From contig CAMKOE010000013.1 in the NCBI GenBank assembly GCA_946414395.1, positions 1 to 54,659 on the forward strand: a stretch of DNA of 54,659 nt, written 5' to 3'. Of the stretch, positions 39,454-47,191 are shown one piece after another. Made by a program: the position numbers and the translations under genes. The DNA comes from an uncultured Porphyromonadaceae bacterium. GTDB lineage: Bacteria; Bacteroidota; Bacteroidia; Bacteroidales; Muribaculaceae. Every line of letters starts with the position of its first letter. The first letter of the stretch is position 1. The notes below the pieces were generated by a model. That model was not told the DNA's origin and made no database searches. It saw only the letters and a list, made by a program, of their open reading frames with translations.

Positions 39454-42354
39454 ATGAGGAGGCTAAAGAATTCCTATGGAAAACTAGGAATCATCACCGC
39501 AATGGTCCTGATGGTCGTGCTGGCAACGCTGTTGCCGGCTTGCCACCGCAAGCCCGTGTCCCATCATGCGGACAATCCTCGCTACCTGCAGTTGGACAGC
39601 ATGATGCGGGCTGTGCGCGACGCGGATTCGCTGTCGGCGATTGCAGCCCGTTTCCATCAGGAGGGCGAGTCGATGGGCGAAATGCTGGCTCTCAAGCATA
39701 AAGGAAGGCAGTTGCTCAGGAATGGGCGCATGGCAGATGCCTTGAAGGTGGGCCAGCGCTGCTTGGATATCGCCACCTCGCTCAACGATACCGTCGAGGC
39801 CATGAACATGCTCAACATCATGGGTGAGTCGAGTCGCCGGTTGGGCGAACTGAATACCGCCAACGGCTACCTCTATAATGCCTTGAAATTGAATGACGCC
39901 TATAGTGATAACCGCAGCGACGAGGCGATATGGGCCCGCTCGACCACGCTCAACGGTATTGCCAATATCGAGATGGCTTTTTCCAACTATTCCACTGCCG
40001 ATAGTGTCTTGAAGGAGGCGTTACAGTATGTGATCAAGTTGAACCGCAATATGGGTTTGGCGATCAACTACGGCGACCTGGGCCGTGTGAAACGTGCCCA
40101 GGGCCAAATAGACTCCGCGTGGTATTATTGCCGCAAGTCGATGGAGTGTAACCGCATGCATGATAGCGGAAAAGGTGTTGCTGTGGCCCATATGAACTTC
40201 GGCGGACTCTATGAGGACGAGCGCCGTTTCTCCTATGCTGTCGATGAGTATCAGCAGGCCTATGACCAACTCAAGGAGACGGGTGACAGTTGGTTCTGGA
40301 TAGAATCATGCCTGTCGCTGGCAAGGGTGAAACTGCTGCTGGGCGAGCGGGAGGATGCCCGTGCCTATCTGACCGAGGCCGAGAACGAAGCCGCCCGCAT
40401 CGGCTGCAAGGAATACCAGATCAAGGCCAGCAAGATCCATTATGCCCTGTCGTTGCTCAATGGCAATAGCGACGATGCGTTGAAGCATTACGTCAGGGCC
40501 GATGAGTTGTTCGACAGCATCTGCGGCCAGGAGAAGAACGACGAGATGAGGTTGCAGCGCTTTGACTACCAGAACGGGCGCCGCATTGGCGAGATGGATG
40601 TGCTCAACCGCGACCTCAGCCACATGAAGCGCATGCGCAACATGCAGATAGTCTTTACCTTGCTGCTCATCCTCATGCTCGGTGCGATTATCGCCGCGCT
40701 GGCCTATGCCATGCGCGTGCGTGGCACCACCCAGCAACTGATGCGTCAGGTCGAGGAGACACGTTCGCTCTTCTTCACCAATGTGGTGCACCGGTTGCGC
40801 ACGCCCTTGACCGTCATCATGGGCGCGATTGACGCTCTGCTGGCCGACATGCCGGCCGACAGCGGCAACAACGGTGCCTCCAAGCAGCGGGTGAGGTTTG
40901 AAATGATTGAGCGTCAGGGCAAAAACCTGCTTGAACTGGTTGACCGCATCCTGGCCGTGGGCAGTGTGCGCAGCGCGCTCAAGGAGCCCGATTGGAAAAG
41001 AGGTGATGTGGTGGCGCTCATCCGCATGGTGCTGGAGAGTTATCGCGAGCGCTGTGTGGAACGTCACATCGAACTCACCTATGTGCCCTGTGAAAGCCAT
41101 GCCGAGATCGATACGGTACCCCATTATCTTGTCACTATCATCGGCAGCATCATCGAGAATGCCATCAACTACATCAGCGACTTCAGCAAGATCACGGTCA
41201 CCTCGCGGATTGACAACAATGTGTTGACCCTCAGGATAGCCGATAACGGCATGGGAATCAGCAAGAATGACCTGCCGCACGTGTTTGAGCCGTTCTTCCG
41301 CGGTGCGGCGGCCGAGCAGAAGTATGAAGGCATGGGCATCGGACTGACTATCGTGCGTGACATGACCATGGCCATGGGAGGCCGGGTGGCTGTCGATAGC
41401 ATGAAGGATCAGGGGTCGGTGTTCACCGTGGAACTGCCCTGCAAGCATCAGGGAGATGTGAAGGAAAGGTTTGACAACGCCATCGAGCCGATTGTCCGCA
41501 AGGTGCGGACCGTGGTGAGACAAGAGGTCATCGAGCCATCCACCGGCGACAACAGCGAGGACCGCCCGGTGGCCCTGGTCATCGAGGATCACAGCGACGT
41601 GGCAATGCTCGTCGGCGCCGTGCTGGAGCAGCGCTTTGCCGTTTATTATGCCAGCGATGGCGATCAGGGCCTGGTCAAGGCACGTGAACTGGTGCCCGAC
41701 CTGATTGTCACCGACGTGAAGATGCCGGTCATGGATGGTTATGAACTGTGCCGTGAGGTGCGTGGCAGCAGCGAATTGAGCCACATTCCCATTATCGTGC
41801 TGAGTGCCCGCACAAGCGAGGCCGACCGCATCAAGGGCATCGAGGCTGGGGCCGATGTCTATCTTGTTAAGCCCTTCAGCGACGAGGAGTTGCGGGCGTG
41901 GGCCGATAACCTGATGAGGCGCGAGAAGGTGGCAAGAACCTCATCGCCTGTGGAGGACGACTCCGAGGCCGAGGACGAGCAGCCGATGGCGGATAATGCC
42001 ATGAGCGACAGCCAGTTCCTGAAAGAGTTTGCCACCCTGGTTGAGGAGGGAAGTGAGAACGGAAACATGAAACTCAACCTGGACCAGATCGCACTGCACT
42101 TCAAGATGGGCGAGAGCCAACTCAAGCACAAGATCCAGAAATTGACAGGTAAAAACATCATCGCCTTCATCACCCAGTTGCGCATGGAGAAGGCCATGAG
42201 GCTGTTGCAGACCAGTCCCGACATGCTCGTCGGCGACGTCGCCAACGAGTGCGGGTTTGCCGACATGGCTTATTTCTCACGCGTCTTCCGCAATCACTAC
42301 GGCATGACACCGAGCCAGGCCCGCACGGGCGCCGCCGGCACTGCCGAGGCCTGA
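39454..42354 (+). CDS. Hybrid two-component system protein: TPR sensor, kinase, receiver, AraC domain
   Basis: A 966-aa single-polypeptide signalling protein. A lipobox-like signal (LATLLPAC, Cys about 31) is followed by a periplasmic TPR-rich sensor (about 60-385). A transmembrane helix (IVFTLLLILMLGAIIAALAY) lies at about 397-417. The HisKA box is VVHRLRTPL with His446. The HATPase has the N-box IIENAINYISD, and its G-box contains ADNGMGISKND and PFFRG. The receiver carries phospho-acceptor Asp754 (LIVTDVKMPVMDGYE). The C-terminal AraC-type DNA-binding domain spans about 865-960 (CGFADMAYFSRVFRNHYGMT). All catalytic residues look intact. It differs from polysaccharide-type hybrids in having TPRs rather than a beta-propeller sensor. 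Its target operon is unknown. Confidence 0.93.
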   Translation: MRRLKNSYGKLGIITAMVLMVVLATLLPACHRKPVSHHADNPRYLQLDSMMRAVRDADSLSAIAARFHQEGESMGEMLALKHKGRQLLRNGRMADALKVGQRCLDIATSLNDTVEAMNMLNIMGESSRRLGELNTANGYLYNALKLNDAYSDNRSDEAIWARSTTLNGIANIEMAFSNYSTADSVLKEALQYVIKLNRNMGLAINYGDLGRVKRAQGQIDSAWYYCRKSMECNRMHDSGKGVAVAHMNFGGLYEDERRFSYAVDEYQQAYDQLKETGDSWFWIESCLSLARVKLLLGEREDARAYLTEAENEAARIGCKEYQIKASKIHYALSLLNGNSDDALKHYVRADELFDSICGQEKNDEMRLQRFDYQNGRRIGEMDVLNRDLSHMKRMRNMQIVFTLLLILMLGAIIAALAYAMRVRGTTQQLMRQVEETRSLFFTNVVHRLRTPLTVIMGAIDALLADMPADSGNNGASKQRVRFEMIERQGKNLLELVDRILAVGSVRSALKEPDWKRGDVVALIRMVLESYRERCVERHIELTYVPCESHAEIDTVPHYLVTIIGSIIENAINYISDFSKITVTSRIDNNVLTLRIADNGMGISKNDLPHVFEPFFRGAAAEQKYEGMGIGLTIVRDMTMAMGGRVAVDSMKDQGSVFTVELPCKHQGDVKERFDNAIEPIVRKVRTVVRQEVIEPSTGDNSEDRPVALVIEDHSDVAMLVGAVLEQRFAVYYASDGDQGLVKARELVPDLIVTDVKMPVMDGYELCREVRGSSELSHIPIIVLSARTSEADRIKGIEAGADVYLVKPFSDEELRAWADNLMRREKVARTSSPVEDDSEAEDEQPMADNAMSDSQFLKEFATLVEEGSENGNMKLNLDQIALHFKMGESQLKHKIQKLTGKNIIAFITQLRMEKAMRLLQTSPDMLVGDVANECGFADMAYFSRVFRNHYGMTPSQARTGAAGTAEA

Positions 42355-42376
42355 TTTGATTAAACGGCCTCATCGC

Positions 42377-42757
42377 TCAACGAAAGGAGCGCAGGGGCGG
42401 CTGGAACGCGTTGGGGAAGAAGTGAATCTCGAAGTGGGGCTCGCGGCCCACGATAATCATCACGTCATATTGCACACTCATGGGGAGCCGGTAGTAACTG
42501 ATGTAACCGTTGGCGGCATTGACCAGGTTGTTGATTTTCCTGCGGTTGATGGCCTTCATGGGGTCGAAGTGCTCGATGCTGGAGCGGGTTTTGACCTCGA
42601 CGATGTGCAACCTGTTGGCGGCGGGCTCATGGGCGACAATGTCGATCTCGAGGTGCCCCAGGCGCCAGTTGGTTTCCCTGATGGTGTAACCCTTGCTGAT
42701 GAGAAATTCACAGGCTGCCTGCTCTCCGCTTTTTCCAGTGCTACTTGGTGATGCCAT
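42377..42757 (-). CDS. YraN (UPF0102) family predicted nuclease
   Basis: A 126-aa cytoplasmic protein of the YraN family, with a restriction-endonuclease-like fold and unknown cellular role. Family motifs are GEQAACEFLISKGYTI (11-26), NWRLGHLEIDIVA with the catalytic-type Asp, and VEVKTRSS with Glu-x-Lys. The length is normal. It converges with the hybrid sensor gene, leaving 22 bases between. Repeat A copy 4 lies upstream. Confidence 0.93.
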   Translation of the reverse strand: MASPSSTGKSGEQAACEFLISKGYTIRETNWRLGHLEIDIVAHEPAANRLHIVEVKTRSSIEHFDPMKAINRRKINNLVNAANGYISYYRLPMSVQYDVMIIVGREPHFEIHFFPNAFQPPLRSFR

Positions 42758-42794
42758 AGGGCGTTGTGATGCGTATTTTAAAGTGAATATTTAA

Positions 42795-42922
42795 GGCGAT
42801 GATATAGATGCTGGCCCGACCCCTGCGGGGCTAATGCCAATTACACGAATTAGTTTTAAATATTGCTCGTGAAATACGTTTTCTTAGCGAAATTAGCATT
42901 AAAAAACGCTATATCATTTCCT
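42795..42922 (-). repeat. MITE-like palindromic repeat A, copy 4 (shortened)
   Basis: A reverse-orientation copy. It keeps the end GATATAGATGCTGGCCC and the inner stem but lacks about 18 bases of the other arm: the CAGTTGGCCCT part is missing and ACGCTATATCATTTCC follows directly. It ends four bases past the rarA stop codon. Together with copy 5 it flanks rarA in the same orientation. Confidence 0.8.
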
Positions 42923-42926
42923 TTAT

Positions 42927-44228
42927 TTAATCTTTTTCAGGGCCTCGTCCCGCATTCTGGCCCCATCGGGCCTGCTGCCGTGCCGTCATCTGGTTCTCGG
43001 CGGGATTGTCCTGCGGGTGCCACAACTGCGGGTGGTGCAGTTCCTCGGGCATGTACTGCTGGTTGACGAAGTGCCCCGGGTAGTCGTGGGCATACCTGTA
43101 GTCCTTGCCATAGCCCAACTGTTTCATCAGGCCCGTCGGGGCATTGCGCAGGTGCAGCGGCACGGGGGCATTGCCCGTCTGGTTGACGAGAGCGATGGCC
43201 TCGTCGATGGCCAGATAGGCACTGTTGCTCTTGGCGCTGGTGGCCAGGTAGATGGCACATTCGCTCAGGGGGATGCGCCCCTCAGGCCAGCCTATCTTGT
43301 TGATGATGTCAAACGTGGCGTTGGCCAGCAGCAGGGCATTGGGGTTGGCCAGGCCGATGTCCTCGGCGGCCAGGATGCACAGGCGGCGGGCGATGAACTT
43401 GGGATCCTCGCCGCCGGCGATGAGCCTTGCCAGCCAATAGACTGCAGCATCGGGGTCACTGCCGCGGATGCTCTTGATGAATGCCGAGATGATGTCGTAG
43501 TGCATCTCGCCGCCCTTGTCAAACGCGAGCGGATTCTGTTGCAGGCGGCTGGTGACAATCTCGTCGTTGATGACCATGGGCTCCCCTTCCTGCAGGGATT
43601 GCATGATCAGGTCCAGGATGTTGAGCAGTTTGCGCGCGTCGCCGCCCGCAAAGCGCAACAGGGCCTCGGTCTGCTCGACACGCACCTCACGATCCTGGAA
43701 CATCTTGTCGGTCTTCAGGGCGTGGTCCAGCAGTTGCAGCAGGTCGTCGCGGTCAAGCGGGTTGAGGACATAGACCTGGGCACGGGAGAGCAGGGGACGG
43801 ATCACCTCAAAGGAGGGATTCTCGGTCGTCGCGCCGATGAGCGTGACCGTGCCGCGCTCGACGGCGCCCAGCAGCGAGTCCTGCTGTGACTTGTTGAAGC
43901 GGTGGATCTCGTCGATGAACAGGATGGGACGCCCCTTGGAAAAGACGCTGCGCGCGTCGGCCTGGCAGCGGTCGAGCACCTCGCGCACGTCCTTCACGCC
44001 CGAGGTCACGGCGCTCAGCGTGTAGAAGGGCACCTGGGTCTGCTCGGCGATAATGCGCGCCAGTGTGGTCTTGCCCACGCCAGGAGGCCCCCACAGGATG
44101 AATGACGAGATGTTGCCGCTCTCGATCATGCGGCGAATCACGGCGCCCTCGCCCACCAGGTGGCGCTGGCCGATGTAGTCGTCGAGTGAGCGGGGCCGCA
44201 ACCGTTCTGCAAGAGGTTGGTAGTTCAT
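42927..44228 (-). CDS. rarA: Replication-associated recombination protein RarA (MgsA)
   Basis: A 433-aa AAA+ ATPase of the clamp-loader-like family that acts at stalled replication forks. Walker A is WGPPGVGKTTLA at about 46-57, Walker B is ILFIDEIHRFNKSQQD at about 101-116, and sensor 1 is IGATTENPSFEV. The C-terminal tetramerisation domain includes GSDPDAAVYWLARLI and KDYRYAHDYPGHF. The start at 44226-44228 (MNYQPLAERLRP) matches the family. Eight upstream codons, partly toward repeat A copy 5, are not needed. The gene is bracketed by repeat A copies 4 and 5. Confidence 0.95.
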   Translation of the reverse strand: MNYQPLAERLRPRSLDDYIGQRHLVGEGAVIRRMIESGNISSFILWGPPGVGKTTLARIIAEQTQVPFYTLSAVTSGVKDVREVLDRCQADARSVFSKGRPILFIDEIHRFNKSQQDSLLGAVERGTVTLIGATTENPSFEVIRPLLSRAQVYVLNPLDRDDLLQLLDHALKTDKMFQDREVRVEQTEALLRFAGGDARKLLNILDLIMQSLQEGEPMVINDEIVTSRLQQNPLAFDKGGEMHYDIISAFIKSIRGSDPDAAVYWLARLIAGGEDPKFIARRLCILAAEDIGLANPNALLLANATFDIINKIGWPEGRIPLSECAIYLATSAKSNSAYLAIDEAIALVNQTGNAPVPLHLRNAPTGLMKQLGYGKDYRYAHDYPGHFVNQQYMPEELHHPQLWHPQDNPAENQMTARQQARWGQNAGRGPEKD

Positions 44229-44247
44229 TTTTCTCCTTGATATTAAT

Positions 44248-44393
44248 GGCAATGATATAGATGTTGGCCCGAACCCTGCGGGGCTAATGCGAATTACACG
44301 AATTGTTGTTTTTAAAAATTGTTCGTGAAATACGTTTTCTTGGCGAAATTAGCATTATAAAAAACTTTTAGGGCCAACTGCTATATCGTTCCC
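44248..44393 (-). repeat. MITE-like palindromic repeat A, copy 5
   Basis: A full 146-bp copy in reverse orientation, with ends GATATAGATGTTGGCCC and GGGCCAACTGCTATATC. It lies between rarA and the sulfoxide reductase gene, 20 bases upstream of the rarA ATG, so it probably contributes to the rarA leader or promoter region. Confidence 0.85.
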
Positions 44394-44416
44394 TTATTAA
44401 TTATATCTATTATCGA

Positions 44417-44884
44417 TTACAGGTGGGGCAGGGCATGGCGGGTAATGATGCGGGCGATTTCTTCCAGCCAGCGGGCGTCGATGTCGTCAAACGTGGCCAC
44501 CTCCTTGCTGTCGATGTCGAGCACGGCAATGACGTTGCCCTGGCTGCCGTGCAGCGGCACGACAATCTCGCTGCGGGACTCGCTGCTGCAAGCGATGTGG
44601 CCGGGAAACTGCTCCACGTCGGGGACGACGATGGTGCGGTTCTCCTGCCACGCGGTGCCACACACGCCCTTACCCCTCTTGATCGTGTAACAAGCCACCG
44701 GGCCCTGGAACACGCCCAGTTGCAGGGCATCACCATCGACCATGTAGAATCCAGTCCACCAGAAGGCCATCGTCTCGTGGATGAGGGCCACGGCGTTGGC
44801 CAGTTGTCCGGTGGGGTTGTGCTCGCCCTCGATGAGGCTCTCGACCTGCTTGGCGAGCAATTGATAAGTCTCGTTCTTGTCCAT
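44417..44884 (-). CDS. msrC: Free methionine-(R)-sulfoxide reductase, GAF type
   Basis: A 155-aa cytoplasmic enzyme that reduces free methionine-R-sulfoxide. It is a single GAF domain with the three family cysteines at about residues 65, 75 and 99 (VACYTIKRGKGVCGTAW and GHIACSSES). Their spacing of 10 and 24 is the same as Cys84, Cys94 and Cys118 of the E. coli enzyme. The gene starts four bases after a TAATTTTG -7 box, so its mRNA may be leaderless. Confidence 0.93.
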   Translation of the reverse strand: MDKNETYQLLAKQVESLIEGEHNPTGQLANAVALIHETMAFWWTGFYMVDGDALQLGVFQGPVACYTIKRGKGVCGTAWQENRTIVVPDVEQFPGHIACSSESRSEIVVPLHGSQGNVIAVLDIDSKEVATFDDIDARWLEEIARIITRHALPHL

Positions 44885-44888
44885 AGTA

Positions 44889-44919
44889 CAAAATTACTGA
44901 AATCACCTTATATAAACAA
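44889..44919 (-). promoter_or_regulatory. Promoter of msrC with little or no leader
   Basis: On the minus strand, TTG (44919-44917), 20 bases, TAATTTTG (44896-44889), then only TACT before the ATG. The predicted transcript start coincides with the start codon. The -33 box abuts the hairpin at 44920. Confidence 0.6.
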
Positions 44920-44978
44920 GTAGAGACGCAATTTTTTTGCGTCTCTACCGTTTTCAAGTCCCGTCATTGACGGGCTTG
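44920..44978. terminator. Double hairpin downstream of paralog 1
   Basis: GTAGAGACGC (44920-44929) pairs with GCGTCTCTAC (44939-44948). A second stem, CAAGTCCCGTCA with TGACGGGCTTG, follows at 44955-44978. The same pair of hairpins follows paralog 2 at 47111-47169 with compensating changes in the first stem. It is probably a terminator or 3'-end stabiliser of the paralog mRNA. T-tracts are weak. Confidence 0.5.
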
Positions 44979-45000
44979 TGCTTTACTGGATCATGAAGGA

Positions 45001-46839
45001 TTACTTCACAACCTTAGCAGCGCTGGTGGTGCCGTCGGTGTAGGTGGTCACCTTGATGGTCATGCCAGCGGGCTGAGCCATCTCCTGACCAGCAACGTTG
45101 AAGTAGCGTACGCTAGCAACGGTCTTGCCGGCGTTAACCTCGTCAACGCTTACGCTGGGCTCATACAGCCAAACGATCTCGCTTGCGTTCTTCTCACCAT
45201 TTACAGTGTAGAATGCCTGGATACCGATGTTCTCGGTGAACAGGGGCTCGTAACCCTCAGCGTTGGTGCGATAGAAGTAAACGAAGTAGTCACGGAAGTC
45301 AACAGCATTGCTGTAGAGGGCATAAGGAACCTCGGTGATGTCCTCGGTGAGGTCGAAGGTGTAGTCAACAGCGGGGAAGGTGAACAGTTCGGGACCGTTG
45401 CCATTATCAACGTAAATGCTGTAACTCAGGTACTCGGGATCGATCATGTTGCCATCCACGTCGGTGGTGGGCAAGGTGAAGTAGAAGCGGCTGTAACCAC
45501 CCTCGTTACCGCAGTCATACCACTCGTCGGCGGTGGGGTTAGCGGGAACGGCGGGAACGAGATTAACCATGTAGCCGAAGGGCTGTGCATAGCCATACTC
45601 GTCGCGGTTGGCGATCTCAAAACTGGTCCAACTCTGGTCGTCGCTGTAGATGGTCATCATACCGGTGGCGTTGCCCCACTCGGGGAACTCGGCGTTGATG
45701 TCACCCTCGGTGCCCAGCAGATAGATGGTGTCATCGTCGATGAGGAACTGGATCTCGGTGGTGCGCTCGTCAATGAGGGTGCCCATGTAGTAGTTGGGCT
45801 CACCGGTCTCCTCGTCAACACCTTCCTGGTAAACGTAACTGCTACCCCAAACGAGTTGGATGCCATACTCGGCCTCGTCGCTCCAGGTCAGGAACTGGCC
45901 AGTGGGGATGGTCAGGATAACGCCCTCTTCACCATAGGTATAGGTACCCTTTACCCAGGTGTTGTAGCCGTCATGCCACCAAGCGGGGTTCTGGATGTAA
46001 ACCTCACCGTTCTGAACGTCGAAGGCAACAGTGAACTTGCCGTCGGTCGGGGTGTTGTAGATGCCATAGAACCAACTGTAGGCGATGGCACCGCTGTTGC
46101 GGTAGTAGGTGTAAACCTGGCAGCCCTCGGGGATCTCGGTGATCACCTCAGGAGCAATGACGGGCTCGCGCTCGGTCAGGACGGTGTTCCACTCGATGAA
46201 GCCGCTCCAAGAGTTGTCGTCGCTCCAGTAAGCGCTCAGACCATAACCAAAGAGGTCGTCTGCTGCGTTCTGATCCTCGGTGCCCTGCAGGGTGATGGTC
46301 TGTCCGTCGATGACATAGACAGCCTCGGTGGCACGCTCGTCGATTTCAAAACCCCAGTAACCTTCCTCGTCCTGGATGGTGTTACCCATAGCCAGAACAA
46401 CGTCGGCCTGATACTGATCGCTCCAGTAGATGGACTGGCCCATGGGAACGTGAATCTCGTTGCCCTCGATGGTACCCTCTACCCAACTGTCACCGAAGTA
46501 ACTGCCGATGCCGCAGATGACGTTCTTCATGTAAACCTTGCCGTCCTCGCCATAGACGATGTCCATGCGATTGCCGTCCTGCTGACCGCTGTAAAGGTAA
46601 CCGTTGCTCACATAAACATAGAAGCCGGCGCGGTTGTAGGACTTGAGTTCGCCCTCAGGCTGCTCGGTGATCACGCGGAAACTTGCCTTGTCGGCCTTGA
46701 GGTTCTTCACGTTCATCTTGGTCATCTCTTTGTTGACCATCTTGTTGGCCTTCAAGGCATGGGTGCTCTTGAAGTTCACGCCTGCAGATGCGCTGATAGC
46801 GACTGCGGCTGCAACCAAAAGTACAGATAATTTCTTCAT
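45001..46839 (-). CDS. Secreted tandem paralog 1 with C-terminal sorting-type tail
   Basis: A 612-aa exported protein of unknown function. The signal peptide is KKLSVLLVAAAVAISASAG. Two related beta-rich domains follow. One opens RVITEQPEGELKSYNRAGF (about 55) and the other ITEIPEGCQVYTYYRNSG (about 240), each ending near a Val-Pro-Ala linker. The tail reads VRYFNVAGQEMAQPAGM, then KVTTYTDGT, then KVVK. Residues 1 to about 475 are identical to the 47192 protein by eye. A stretch of about 80 residues before the tail (from LSYSIYVDNG to SEIVWLY) differs strongly in its middle. The in-frame ATG 12 bases upstream is less likely because the paralog lacks it. Confidence 0.85.
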   Translation of the reverse strand: MKKLSVLLVAAAVAISASAGVNFKSTHALKANKMVNKEMTKMNVKNLKADKASFRVITEQPEGELKSYNRAGFYVYVSNGYLYSGQQDGNRMDIVYGEDGKVYMKNVICGIGSYFGDSWVEGTIEGNEIHVPMGQSIYWSDQYQADVVLAMGNTIQDEEGYWGFEIDERATEAVYVIDGQTITLQGTEDQNAADDLFGYGLSAYWSDDNSWSGFIEWNTVLTEREPVIAPEVITEIPEGCQVYTYYRNSGAIAYSWFYGIYNTPTDGKFTVAFDVQNGEVYIQNPAWWHDGYNTWVKGTYTYGEEGVILTIPTGQFLTWSDEAEYGIQLVWGSSYVYQEGVDEETGEPNYYMGTLIDERTTEIQFLIDDDTIYLLGTEGDINAEFPEWGNATGMMTIYSDDQSWTSFEIANRDEYGYAQPFGYMVNLVPAVPANPTADEWYDCGNEGGYSRFYFTLPTTDVDGNMIDPEYLSYSIYVDNGNGPELFTFPAVDYTFDLTEDITEVPYALYSNAVDFRDYFVYFYRTNAEGYEPLFTENIGIQAFYTVNGEKNASEIVWLYEPSVSVDEVNAGKTVASVRYFNVAGQEMAQPAGMTIKVTTYTDGTTSAAKVVK

Positions 46840-46948
46840 AAAGTTGAACAAAATTAAGTTAATAAATATGATTTAAAACAATAAGTTCAATTAATGATAA
46901 ATGTTGAGTTTTTTCAAAAAACAGTTGAATCAGTTGTTGTTTGATTTG

Positions 46949-46979
46949 CAAAAATAGTTTTTTGTTTTTAATGACACAA
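46949..46979 (-). promoter_or_regulatory. Promoter of paralog 1
   Basis: On the minus strand, TTG (46979-46977), 20 bases, then TATTTTTG (46956-46949). The leader is about 105 nt. The sequence is unrelated to the promoter of paralog 2 although the coding regions are identical. Confidence 0.55.
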
Positions 46980-47110
46980 AACAAATTACTGAAAAATGTG
47001 AATTAATTACTGAAAAAGGTAAGAATATTTTATGTTTTGTCAGAAAAAAGTTAAAGTATTGGAGAGCGCTAGTGATTCAGCATTGCATTGGGGCAGTAAC
47101 TAATGAAAAA

Positions 47111-47169
47111 GTAGGGGCGCAAAACAATTGCGTCCCTACCGTTTTCAAGTCCCGTCATTGACGGGCTTG
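47111..47169. terminator. Double hairpin downstream of paralog 2
   Basis: GTAGGGGCGC pairs with GCGTCCCTAC (47111-47139), then CAAGTCCCGTCA with TGACGGGCTTG (47146-47169). It matches the 44920 structure, with base changes that keep the first stem paired (allowing one G-T wobble). Confidence 0.5.
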
Positions 47170-47191
47170 TGCTTTACGAGATCATGAAGGA

